From assembly GCA_964633825.1 (NCBI GenBank), contig CAZWHE010000207.1:1-5535 (forward strand): a stretch of DNA of 5,535 nt, read 5' to 3'. The notes below the pieces were generated by a model. It had not been told where the DNA came from and did no database searches. It saw only the letters and a program-made list of their open reading frames with translations. The DNA is from CAZWHE01 sp964633825 (GTDB lineage: Bacteria > Planctomycetota > B15-G4 > CAYZWU01). The stretch's first letter is position 1. Every line of letters starts with the position of its first letter. Positions 1 through 5,535 of this stretch are shown here, one piece after another. A program made the translations under genes and the position numbers.

Positions 1-2086
1 TACGCGGGTCGCCCTCGAAGTCCTCGGCTTCCGTAACAGCTGAGTTGTCACCCATGTCTTTGCAGGGCGAGGTGTAGGTCAGGTGGAAGTCGTTGTTCGC
101 GGGATCCACAAAGAGCGGATCCGCGTCGATGTTGCCTGTGCCTGACCAGCCGCCCTTCACGTCGCAATAGGTGACAGTGGCGCTGCTTCCTCCTGTAATA
201 TAAATCTCCGGCCCGTTTGGCGCGCTGTTGTCCCAGATGACCGTGTTCGTGATCGTCAGGAAGGAGGATTCCCTGCTGTAGATACCGCCGCCGTAGCCAT
301 TTGAGACGGAGTTTCGCGTAATTGTGTTGTTCGTGATCGTCGGGTTGGAGGAGCCGAAGCTGCAGATTCCGCCGCCGTCGTGGGAGGCGGAGTTTCCTGT
401 AATCGTATTGTTCGTGATTGTCGGAGAGGAGGAGGAGCCCCAGCTGCAGATCCCGCCGCCGCTGGAAGCTGAGTTTTCCGTGATGGTGTTGTTCGTGATC
501 GTCGCCGAGGAGTAGTAGCAGTAGATCCCGCCGCCATCGCCGCAGGAGTTTTCTGTAATGATGTTATTCGTGATCAGCGGCAGGGACGAGGAGCCATAGC
601 AGAAGATCCCGCCACCGTACATGCCGGTGGAGTTCTCCAAGATGATGTTGCCCGTGATGGTCGGCGAGGCATTGTTGCAGTAAATACCGCTGCCCTCCCA
701 TGCATCACCGTTCGTCAGCGTAAATCCCTCCAGAATCGATCCCGATCCTTCCCCGCTGTTGAACGTCACCACGCTCCCGGCCTGGTTCCCGTCGATGGTG
801 GTCGCGGCCGCACCCATCTCGCTCATGACGGTGACGGCCTTCCCGAGGAAGTCGATGTTCTCCACATACGTGCCCGGTCTGACGATGATGGTGTCTCCGT
901 CGGCCAAAGCGTTGATCGCGTCCTGAATTGTCGGAAAATTATCGGGAACATAGTAGTACGGGACTCCCAGATCGCTCTCCCACCAGGAGAAGGTCTCTCC
1001 GACCCAGGATGCCGCGATGAGATCCGGGTCTCCGTCACCGTCCAGATCGTCCACGACGCGGGGGGAAAAACTGCCGCTTCCCGGAAGGGTATGCATGGTG
1101 AAGCTCGGAATCCCTTCGTTCTCGTACCACCTCATTTCGTTGCTCCAATAGCCCGCGGCCACGATGTCCAGATCGCCGTCGAGATCGATGTCTCCTGCAT
1201 CGAGATCAGTCACATCGGGAAAACTGCTCTCGATAACATGCTGGGTAAAAACCTGTGCGCCGTCATTCTCGAGGACGTATATGTAGCCGACGTATCCGTT
1301 CAGCGTCAAAACAGCATCCACGTCGCCGTCGCTGTCCATATCTCCAGCAACAATGTGGGCGGGGTGGTCCGCGAGGCCGGAGGAGATCACTCGCTTGAAG
1401 AAGTTCTGATTTCCGTCGTTTTCCCACCAGACAGCCTGCCAAGGTCCCTGTTCGGTCCCCAGGACATCCATATCGCCGTCGCTGTCCAGGTCGGCGCCAT
1501 AGACGCAGGCCAGATCAGAGCATTGAGTATCGATGTCATGGTAAGAGAAGCCGAGACCGCCCGTATTCTCCATCCAGATGGCCGTATCGGGCCACTTGTT
1601 CGCAACGATGTCGAGATCTCCATCGCCGTCCATGTCGGCCAGGACACAATAGGTAGTAAAGCTATTCCCCGTGTTCAGAATGTCGTGGGGCGTAAAATTC
1701 TGCCCGCCGTCGTTCTCCCAGACGGTCAGGCGGGAATTCACGTACTCGTCGTCTCTGGCCGTCACGATGTCGACATCGCCGTCGCCGTCCATGTCGCCCA
1801 CTTCGACGCGCCAGAAATTGTCCAGATCGTGGGCGATATTGATCTCCGTGAAATTCTGACTGCCGTCGTTGCTCCACCAGGAAAGCTCACCCGTGGCGAA
1901 ATAGACGGAGCCGGTCACAAGATCGATGTCACCGTCCTGGTCCATGTCCACGGCCCTGATCTGGCGGGAATCATCGGTGTAATTCGACGAGACAAAATGA
2001 TGGGTGAAACCGACATCGGCCGCCGCAGCCGGCAGCGCGAGTCCCAGAAGTGTGCAAAGTGCTGTAAAATAGAGCCTTGTGTTCAT
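1..2086 (-). CDS. Secreted FG-GAP/VCBS propeller plus parallel beta-helix protein (C-terminus cut by window edge)
   Basis: The frame is open from ATG at 2086 to the left edge: 695 codons, no stop. The start is set by AAGGAGGAT six bases upstream and a signal peptide (residues 1-23: R4, hydrophobic core, AAA|D cleavage site), so export is expected. Residues 47-355 carry seven intact DxDxDGDxD calcium loops starting at 47, 98, 151, 199, 249, 299 and 347, most followed by a W-x-E-N-D-G-like motif; this is the FG-GAP/VCBS signature and suggests a seven-bladed propeller. Residues 381-407 (PDNFPTIQDAINALADGDTI and following) open a right-handed beta-helix, with GGGIYC...TITNNTIT repeats from about 455 to 625. 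Residues 652-695 (NIDADPLFVDP, SPCKDMGDNSAV, DFEGDPR) resemble the choice-of-anchor Q C-terminal segment, so probably only a short tail is missing. Family assignment is firm. Ligand and role are unknown; adhesion, or glycan binding or cleavage, is possible. No catalytic residues are recognised. Confidence 0.93.
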   Translation of the reverse strand, partial: MNTRLYFTALCTLLGLALPAAAADVGFTHHFVSSNYTDDSRQIRAVDMDQDGDIDLVTGSVYFATGELSWWSNDGSQNFTEINIAHDLDNFWRVEVGDMDGDGDVDIVTARDDEYVNSRLTVWENDGGQNFTPHDILNTGNSFTTYCVLADMDGDGDLDIVANKWPDTAIWMENTGGLGFSYHDIDTQCSDLACVYGADLDSDGDMDVLGTEQGPWQAVWWENDGNQNFFKRVISSGLADHPAHIVAGDMDSDGDVDAVLTLNGYVGYIYVLENDGAQVFTQHVIESSFPDVTDLDAGDIDLDGDLDIVAAGYWSNEMRWYENEGIPSFTMHTLPGSGSFSPRVVDDLDGDGDPDLIAASWVGETFSWWESDLGVPYYYVPDNFPTIQDAINALADGDTIIVRPGTYVENIDFLGKAVTVMSEMGAAATTIDGNQAGSVVTFNSGEGSGSILEGFTLTNGDAWEGSGIYCNNASPTITGNIILENSTGMYGGGIFCYGSSSLPLITNNIITENSCGDGGGIYCYYSSATITNNTITENSASSGGGICSWGSSSSPTITNNTITGNSASHDGGGICSFGSSNPTITNNTITRNSVSNGYGGGIYSRESSFLTITNTVIWDNSAPNGPEIYITGGSSATVTYCDVKGGWSGTGNIDADPLFVDPANNDFHLTYTSPCKDMGDNSAVTEAEDFEGDPR
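240..690 (-). repeat. Beta-helix coil repeats, 75-84 bp period, within the secreted protein
   Basis: The + strand core TTCGTGAT (or a close variant) recurs at 246, 330, 411, 492, 567 and 651, giving periods of 84, 81, 81, 75 and 84 bp. Each encodes a coil of 25-28 residues of the form GGGI(Y/C/F)(C/S)...SSxPTITNNTITxNSA. This is the pattern of polymorphic-membrane-protein-like or right-handed parallel beta-helix repeats. Asn ladders (NN/TN) and the glycine triplets line up between coils. Every period is a multiple of three, so gain or loss of a unit would keep the frame. Confidence 0.85.
1018..1948 (-). repeat. Seven tandem FG-GAP/VCBS repeats (about 50 residues each) within the secreted protein
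   Basis: Seven copies of the nonapeptide DxDxDGDxD are encoded, for example DMDQDGDID at residues 47-55 and DLDGDGDPD at 347-355. Spacings are 51, 53, 48, 50, 50 and 48 residues. All acidic calcium-ligand positions are kept in every copy. At DNA level they appear on the + strand as recurring GTC/ATC-GCC-GTC stretches. The number and spacing fit one complete seven-bladed beta-propeller of the integrin-alpha-like FG-GAP type; the fold is inferred, the repeats are seen directly. Confidence 0.88.
2018..2086 (-). other. Signal peptide of the secreted repeat protein
   Basis: The first 23 codons read MNTRLYFTALCTLLGLALPA followed by AAA and then Asp24. There is one basic residue near the N-terminus, a hydrophobic core of leucines and alanines, a helix-breaking Pro19, and Ala at -3 and -1 for signal peptidase I. 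Cys11 lies inside the hydrophobic core without a proper lipobox, so a lipoprotein is unlikely. Confidence 0.8.
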
Positions 2087-2090
2087 TTTA

Positions 2091-2099
2091 ATCCTCCTT
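2091..2099 (-). promoter_or_regulatory. Ribosome binding site of the secreted protein gene
   Basis: On the minus strand AAGGAGGAT lies just before the ATG at 2086, with six bases between AGGAGG and the start codon. It is a near-perfect Shine-Dalgarno, the strongest in the window, and it fixes the start of the gene. Confidence 0.85.
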
Positions 2100-2141
2100 T
2101 CAATGCGTTTCAAATAACCGGGTTCCAACGCGAAGCTTGTT

Positions 2142-2170
2142 TTTAGAGGCGTCCGCCTCTATCATCTCAA
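2142..2170 (-). promoter_or_regulatory. Candidate sigma70-like promoter for the secreted protein gene
   Basis: Reading the minus strand, TTGAGA (2170-2165, 5 of 6 to TTGACA) is followed after exactly 17 bases by TCTAAA (2147-2142, 4 of 6 to TATAAT). Transcription would start near 2135, giving a leader of about 49 nt before the ATG. This is a by-eye match with one weak hexamer. The 18-bp dyad at 2144-2161 covers the spacer and most of the -10 element, so any protein bound there would block this promoter. Confidence 0.35.
2144..2161. promoter_or_regulatory. 18-bp perfect dyad in the divergent intergenic region (candidate operator)
   Basis: TAGAGGCG-TC-CGCCTCTA has two 8-bp arms that are exact reverse complements around a 2-base centre. 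It sits 57 bp upstream of the minus-strand ATG and 79 bp upstream of the sigma factor ATG. The tiny centre fits a dimeric protein binding site better than an RNA hairpin, and neither strand has a U-tract after it, so it is not a terminator. The binding protein is unknown. Confidence 0.4.
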
Positions 2171-2226
2171 GCAGGAAAAAGGCGCACACAGTCCAGAAAG
2201 TTGGAAATTATTTTCGGGTCGCGAAA

Positions 2227-2238
2227 AGGGAATTCCCT
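2227..2238. promoter_or_regulatory. 12-bp palindrome overlapping the sigma factor ribosome binding site
   Basis: AGGGAATTCCCT is a perfect palindrome ending two bases before the sigma factor ATG. The only purine-rich Shine-Dalgarno-like stretch for that gene, AAAAGGGA (2224-2231), overlaps its left half. It could be an operator or influence translation start, or be chance; the gapless centre makes a stable intramolecular hairpin unlikely. Confidence 0.3.
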
Positions 2239-2240
2239 CG

Positions 2241-2828
2241 ATGACGGCGAATCCTGCAGAGACAAGAACGCTACTGGCCGCGCTTTCCGCCGGCGACGCC
2301 GAGGCCGGCAAGAGGCTTTTTCCCATCGTCTACAGAGAGCTCCACGCCCTGGCCCATTCGGCAATGCGCCGGGAGCGGAGCGGCCATATCTTGCAGACCA
2401 CGGCCCTGGTCCACGAGGCCTATCTGCGCCTCGTGCCCGGTGGGAAGCTGATGTACCAGGACCGGACCAATTTCTTCGGACTGGCTGCGCGGGCCATGCG
2501 CCGTATTCTCATCAATGAAGCTCAAAGAAGAAATGCGGCGAAACGGGGAGGCGGCCGGCAGCCGGTGTCCATTGCTGAATTGCGGGAACCGGAACAGAAA
2601 GAAGGCGCTTCGAGTCTACTCTTCGAAGACCTCGAGGCTCTGGAGAAAGCCCTGGAGAAGCTGGAGAAACACGAGACCTTGAAGTGGATGTGCACTCTTG
2701 TGGATCTTCGATTCTTCGTGGGCCTCACCTTCGACAAGACAGCCGAGATCATGAGCCTTTCCAAAGGAACGCTGATGAGAAGATGGGATTTCACAAAGAC
2801 ATGGCTTCGGCGGGAGTTAGAGGTATAG
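2241..2828 (+). CDS. ECF-like RNA polymerase sigma factor, TIGR02999 (Sig-70_X6) type
   Basis: A complete 195-residue protein, the usual size for this family. It should bind core RNA polymerase and direct it to a specific promoter set. Region 2 spans about residues 8-98, with LLAALSAGD, LQTTALVHEAYLRLV (51-65), FFGLAARAMRRILINEAQRR (78-97) and the KRGGGR stretch (101-106). After a linker, region 4 spans about 130-194, with LRFFVGLT (156-163), a helix-turn-helix TAEIMSLSKGTLMRRW (167-182) and WLRREL (188-193). The start at 2241 has AAAAGGGA upstream and no in-frame alternative start was found upstream. The acidic residues normal in ECF region 2.2 are replaced by T53-T54-A55. Region 4 departs from the usual family pattern: K148-W-M-C-T152 replaces the usual DPRKA-like stretch, and RRW replaces RDW. 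The partner kinase begins 3 nt downstream, a context common for this family. Confidence 0.92.
   Translation: MTANPAETRTLLAALSAGDAEAGKRLFPIVYRELHALAHSAMRRERSGHILQTTALVHEAYLRLVPGGKLMYQDRTNFFGLAARAMRRILINEAQRRNAAKRGGGRQPVSIAELREPEQKEGASSLLFEDLEALEKALEKLEKHETLKWMCTLVDLRFFVGLTFDKTAEIMSLSKGTLMRRWDFTKTWLRRELEV
2819..2823 (+). promoter_or_regulatory. Ribosome binding site of the kinase gene, inside the sigma factor's last codons
   Basis: AGAGG lies within the last codons of the sigma factor gene, 8 bases before the kinase ATG at 2832. Together with the 3-nt gap between stop and start, this suggests translational coupling and close to equal production of the two proteins. Confidence 0.55.
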
Positions 2829-2831
2829 AGG

Positions 2832-5535
2832 ATGAACGGAGAGGAGACCCCCTTTTTCGAGAGGATCGAGAAGCTCTGGGAACTTTTCGATGCGGCTCTG
2901 GATCGTGAACCTGTAGAGCGCGTAGAATTTCTTTCCAAGGCATGCGGCGACGACATTGCTCTGAAAGAGCAGCTGACGTCGATGCTGGCTGAACATGAAG
3001 AGGAGTCCGATTTTCTCGAAAGGCCGGCGTGGGATTTGTTTGCAAAGCAGACCACCGGACACGGGACCGACTCTTCACAAGAGGAAACGGAGCCGGGATT
3101 GCCGTTCGAGCGCCTCGGAGAGTTCCGCCTGATCCGTCGGCTCGGCGAAGGGGGGATGGGAGTCGTATACCGTGCAATGCAAGAGCCTGTCGGCCGGCAT
3201 GTCGCTCTGAAGGTCATTCGCCCGGAGCGGATGGGGTCATGGGAGATGGCCAGACGCTTCGCTCGCGAAGCGGAAGCCATTTCGAAACTGCGGCATCCCA
3301 ACATCGTGACCCTCTTTGGAAGCGGCGAGGAAAAAAACGTCCTCTACTTCGCCATGGAGCTGCTGCCCGGAAAGGGACTGGACGATGAACTGCGCGCGGC
3401 ATCATCCCGGGGTGAGAGGATAGCCACACCGAAGGTGCTGCGCTGGATCAAGGAGATCGCCGGAGCGCTCGAATGTGCGCACCGATCCGGAATCATTCAC
3501 CGCGACGTGAAGCCTTCCAACATCAGGATCACCACGGGAGGCCAAGCCGTGCTGATCGATTTCAGCATAGCTCGCCACATGGCCCTTTCCACAATGACGC
3601 TGACAGGAGAGTTTCGCGGCACGCCCTACTACGCGTCGCCGGAGCAGGTGGAAGCTAAGCCGAGGGAGATCGACGGCCGAACGGACGTTTATTCTCTTGG
3701 GGTGACGCTTTACGAGGCGATCACCGGCCGTGTGCCTTTCGAGGGCAAGACAACGAAGCAGGTGTTTCACCAGATCATTGAAAAAGAACCGCAATCGCCG
3801 CGCCGACTGAATCCGGCCATCTCGCGCGACCTGGAGACGGTCGTTTTGACGGCCCTGGAAAAAGACCTGTCCCGCCGATACCAGACGGCAGCCGATTTCG
3901 CCGGCGACCTGGAGCGGGTTCTCAACGGTGAGATGATCCTGGCAAGGCCGGCCGGACCCGCAACCCGTCTCTGGAAACGTGTAAAGCGGAACCCTGCGAC
4001 AAGTGCGGCGATAGGCGCGGCGCTTCTTGCCCTGGTTTGTCTTGTAGGATATATCTTGTTCATTTCATACCCACGACTCCGGACGGAACAAGAACGAACG
4101 AAGAAGGCTCTGGACGAAGCGGTCGCCGCCCAGAGAGAGACCGAAAAACAGGCCCGGATTGCAAAAAAGGTGACCCGGTTCCTCTGCGATCGCATCCTGA
4201 CCGCAGTCGATCCGAGAATTCCGGACGACGTGGAGATCGTGAAGACAATGCTGAAGAGAGCCGAGGAGTATATCGAGAGCGACTTGACGGATGCACCCAT
4301 TGCCGAGGTATTCGTCCGCAGGAAGCTTGGGGATATATACCAGCAGGCTACGGATTGGGAGTCGGCCTCCGACCAGTACACCAAAGCACTCGAGCTGAGC
4401 CGTGCAAAACTGGGCGGCAACCACCCTGAAACCCTCCGATGTTTTTTCCTGTACGCGATGAACTTGACGCACTGGGGACTTGTCGGTGATGCCGAACAGG
4501 TGTGGCGGAAGTACCTGGCACTGGCCGAACCGGTCTTGGGCAAGGGGCATGCCGACGTAGCGGATGCGGTGGCGAAGGTGTCAGAATTATTGGGAAATAC
4601 CTCCCGACACGACGAGTCGGTCGCTATTTGTCGAGAATATTACACCGACCTGCTGGAGGCATATGGCGAGAACGATCCGAGCACGCTGACGGCGATGGAG
4701 TTTTTCGCTTGTTCTCTCAGGGTGAAGATGGATCGCGCGAGTCGAGTCGAAATAGAACACCTCCTGCGACAGTGCCTGGAAAGACGCCGGAGCGTACTGG
4801 GTAGAGATCATTCGGTCACGCTGCAGACAGTGCACAATTTGGCCGATTTCATGCAAGAACAAGGCGACTACAACCAATACCGCGATCTTCGCTCCGAGTG
4901 GGTCCAGGGCCGCGAACGGTCATTCGGCCCGAGGAGCCGCGAGACGCTCTATTCTCGTATCTGCCTGGCCGAGGCGATCGACCGTACCGGCGACTTCGAG
5001 AAGGCCGAACGCGCTTACCGAGAGGTTTTGAAGGACTGTGGAAATATCCTCGGAGAAGAGGACGAGTACACCAGCTTTGCCAAATGCGACCTTGCCGTGT
5101 TCCTGACACGCCGCCAGCGTTACTCTGAAGCGGAAAGCCTACACCGTGAAGCGCTGCTGGCCCGCCAGAAAGCGTCGCCGGGAGACATGAGCGTGCTCTG
5201 GTCTTTGCACAGCCTCGCCGAGATGCATCGCCGCAAGGGTGAATACGACAAAGCCATGAACCGCCACCGGGAGGCGCTGAACCAGCCGCAGGTTCAGAAT
5301 ATTGCCAGCGTGCGCTGTCTCTTTCTCGGTAAAGTGGCCCGTTCATTCGAAGACATGAATGACCACGGCAAGGCAGAGGAATACTATCGCGAGGCAATGC
5401 GCCTCGCAGAGAAAATTTCTTTTTCCCAACATCCTCTTGTTGCGAAGAGAATCATAGACTGGGCGTGCTATCTCAATCGGCACAGGAGATACGCCGAGGC
5501 CGAACCGCTGTTGCGCGAAGCCCTCGAGATTCTCG
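2832..5535 (+). CDS. Membrane Ser/Thr protein kinase (Hanks type) with C-terminal TPR array, partial at right edge
   Basis: The frame is open from ATG 2832 to the edge, 901 codons without a stop. Residues 1-75 form a helical acidic region (FLSKACGDDIALKEQLTSML, then HEEESDFLERP) typical of kinases paired with this sigma type. The kinase domain covers about 98-364: P-loop GEGGMG 105-110, VALK Lys127, probable helix-C Glu146, catalytic HRDVKPSN 223-230 (Asp225, Lys227, Asn230), metal-binding Asp243 in DFS rather than DFG, activation segment STMTLTGEFRGTPYYASPEQ 253-272, and DVYSLGVTLYE 285-295. A basic stretch (WKRVKR) precedes a transmembrane helix at about 390-412, then a charged likely coiled coil (415-445). 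From about 490 to the end run many TPR-like helical pairs of roughly 42 residues, such as LGDIYQQATDWESASDQYTK and YAEAEPLLREALEIL. The kinase should be cytoplasmic and the TPR region outside the inner membrane, probably sensing or protein binding. The sigma factor is the likely partner or substrate. Confidence 0.93.
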   Translation, partial: MNGEETPFFERIEKLWELFDAALDREPVERVEFLSKACGDDIALKEQLTSMLAEHEEESDFLERPAWDLFAKQTTGHGTDSSQEETEPGLPFERLGEFRLIRRLGEGGMGVVYRAMQEPVGRHVALKVIRPERMGSWEMARRFAREAEAISKLRHPNIVTLFGSGEEKNVLYFAMELLPGKGLDDELRAASSRGERIATPKVLRWIKEIAGALECAHRSGIIHRDVKPSNIRITTGGQAVLIDFSIARHMALSTMTLTGEFRGTPYYASPEQVEAKPREIDGRTDVYSLGVTLYEAITGRVPFEGKTTKQVFHQIIEKEPQSPRRLNPAISRDLETVVLTALEKDLSRRYQTAADFAGDLERVLNGEMILARPAGPATRLWKRVKRNPATSAAIGAALLALVCLVGYILFISYPRLRTEQERTKKALDEAVAAQRETEKQARIAKKVTRFLCDRILTAVDPRIPDDVEIVKTMLKRAEEYIESDLTDAPIAEVFVRRKLGDIYQQATDWESASDQYTKALELSRAKLGGNHPETLRCFFLYAMNLTHWGLVGDAEQVWRKYLALAEPVLGKGHADVADAVAKVSELLGNTSRHDESVAICREYYTDLLEAYGENDPSTLTAMEFFACSLRVKMDRASRVEIEHLLRQCLERRRSVLGRDHSVTLQTVHNLADFMQEQGDYNQYRDLRSEWVQGRERSFGPRSRETLYSRICLAEAIDRTGDFEKAERAYREVLKDCGNILGEEDEYTSFAKCDLAVFLTRRQRYSEAESLHREALLARQKASPGDMSVLWSLHSLAEMHRRKGEYDKAMNRHREALNQPQVQNIASVRCLFLGKVARSFEDMNDHGKAEEYYREAMRLAEKISFSQHPLVAKRIIDWACYLNRHRRYAEAEPLLREALEIL
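4002..4067 (+). other. Predicted transmembrane helix of the kinase
   Basis: Residues 391-412 are almost entirely Ala, Leu, Val, Ile, Gly, Cys, Phe and Tyr (SAAIGAALLALVCLVGYILF, then IS). They follow the basic KRVKR stretch, which by the positive-inside rule places the kinase domain in the cytoplasm and the TPR part on the far side of the membrane. It is the only strongly hydrophobic segment in the visible protein. Confidence 0.85.
4315..5535 (+). repeat. TPR array in the C-terminal part of the kinase
   Basis: Successive units of about 34-42 residues show the TPR pattern of a small residue, a Gly/Asn turn, Ala-Glu and a second helix. Clear examples are residues 499-535 (LGDIYQQATDWESASDQYTK onward), 706-736 (LAEAIDRTGDFEKAERAYRE), the stretch with FLTRRQRYSEAESLHREALL, LAEMHRRKGEYDKAMNRHRE, and the last visible unit YLNRHRRYAEAEPLLREALE. 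Linkers such as LGGNHPETL and LGRDHSVTL resemble kinesin-light-chain-like TPRs. The units are diverged in DNA, so this is an old protein repeat, and the array continues past the window. Confidence 0.8.

Larger units (their letters stand above)
2087..2240. other. Divergent intergenic region between the secreted protein gene and the sigma-kinase operon
   Basis: This 154-bp gap separates the two start codons and must hold the control elements of both transcription units. It contains the strong minus-strand ribosome binding site, a candidate sigma70-like minus-strand promoter, an 18-bp dyad and a 12-bp palindrome. No convincing promoter for the sigma factor gene could be picked by eye, which would fit an unknown ECF-type or auto-recognised promoter, or a poorly conserved one. 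Confidence 0.7.

Noticed and set aside
240..690. Regularly spaced repeats as a CRISPR array
   Set aside because: The repeats lie in frame inside a long coding region, their intervals are also similar to one another, and they encode a well-known protein repeat.
2018..2086. Lipoprotein signal using Cys11 of the secreted protein
   Set aside because: The residues before Cys11 (F-T-A-L) do not form a lipobox, the hydrophobic core continues past it, and a good signal peptidase I site lies at Ala23.
2121..2126. GGAACC on the minus strand as an ECF-type -35 element for the secreted protein gene
   Set aside because: No matching -10 motif is seen at the usual 15-17 base spacing, and such a promoter would start transcription inside the ribosome binding site at 2091-2099.
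1091..2146. A 351-codon open frame on the + strand, antisense to the secreted protein gene
   Set aside because: It is codon-aligned with the real minus-strand gene. Its repeats (VAVHV-like) are the reverse complement of the Asp-Gly-rich calcium loops, since GAC/GAT codons read as GTC/ATC. It lacks a ribosome binding site and resembles no known protein.
2144..2161. The dyad as an intrinsic terminator
   Set aside because: The centre is only 2 bases and no run of U follows on either strand; it also lies upstream of two divergent genes, where no terminator is needed.
2522..3304. A 260-codon minus-strand open frame overlapping the sigma factor and kinase starts
   Set aside because: It spans two well-supported genes on the other strand, is rich in Ser and Arg as expected of an antisense shadow, and has no recognisable domain.
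3767..4543. A 258-codon minus-strand open frame inside the kinase gene
   Set aside because: It lies antisense to the end of the kinase domain, the membrane helix and the first TPRs, and its composition is that of a shadow frame.

Overview
The window looks like a chromosomal segment from a moderately GC-rich, regulator-rich environmental bacterium. Three protein features together point to Planctomycetota or a similar phylum (Acidobacteriota and related groups are alternatives): a sigma factor of the TIGR02999/Sig-70_X6 ECF-like type, a Ser/Thr kinase with one membrane segment and a long C-terminal TPR array, and a secreted FG-GAP plus beta-helix protein ending in a choice-of-anchor-Q-like segment. 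No taxon can be fixed from the sequence alone.

Layout. Positions 1-2086, minus strand: one long open frame, cut by the window edge at its C-terminus. It encodes a secreted protein with a signal peptide, seven FG-GAP/VCBS calcium-loop repeats spaced about 50 residues apart (a probable seven-bladed propeller), then a right-handed parallel beta-helix made of 25-28 residue repeats. Positions 2087-2240: divergent intergenic region of 154 bp with a good Shine-Dalgarno for the minus-strand gene, a plausible sigma70-like promoter for it, an 18-bp dyad lying across that promoter, and a second 12-bp palindrome just before the sigma factor start. Positions 2241-2828, plus strand: complete 195-residue ECF-like sigma factor. 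Positions 2832-5535, plus strand: Ser/Thr protein kinase starting 3 nt after the sigma stop and running off the right edge (901 codons visible), with kinase domain, transmembrane helix and TPR array.

How it may work together. The sigma factor and kinase are almost certainly co-transcribed and translationally coupled. No conventional anti-sigma factor is visible in the window. The acidic residues normally found in ECF region 2.2 are replaced by Thr-Thr-Ala, so control of the sigma factor by phosphorylation from its partner kinase is a reasonable hypothesis, with the EcfP/PknT pair of Vibrio parahaemolyticus as precedent. The divergent surface or secreted protein is a candidate target of the module, but this is inferred only from position. 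No RNA genes, mobile elements, CRISPR arrays or terminators are visible.
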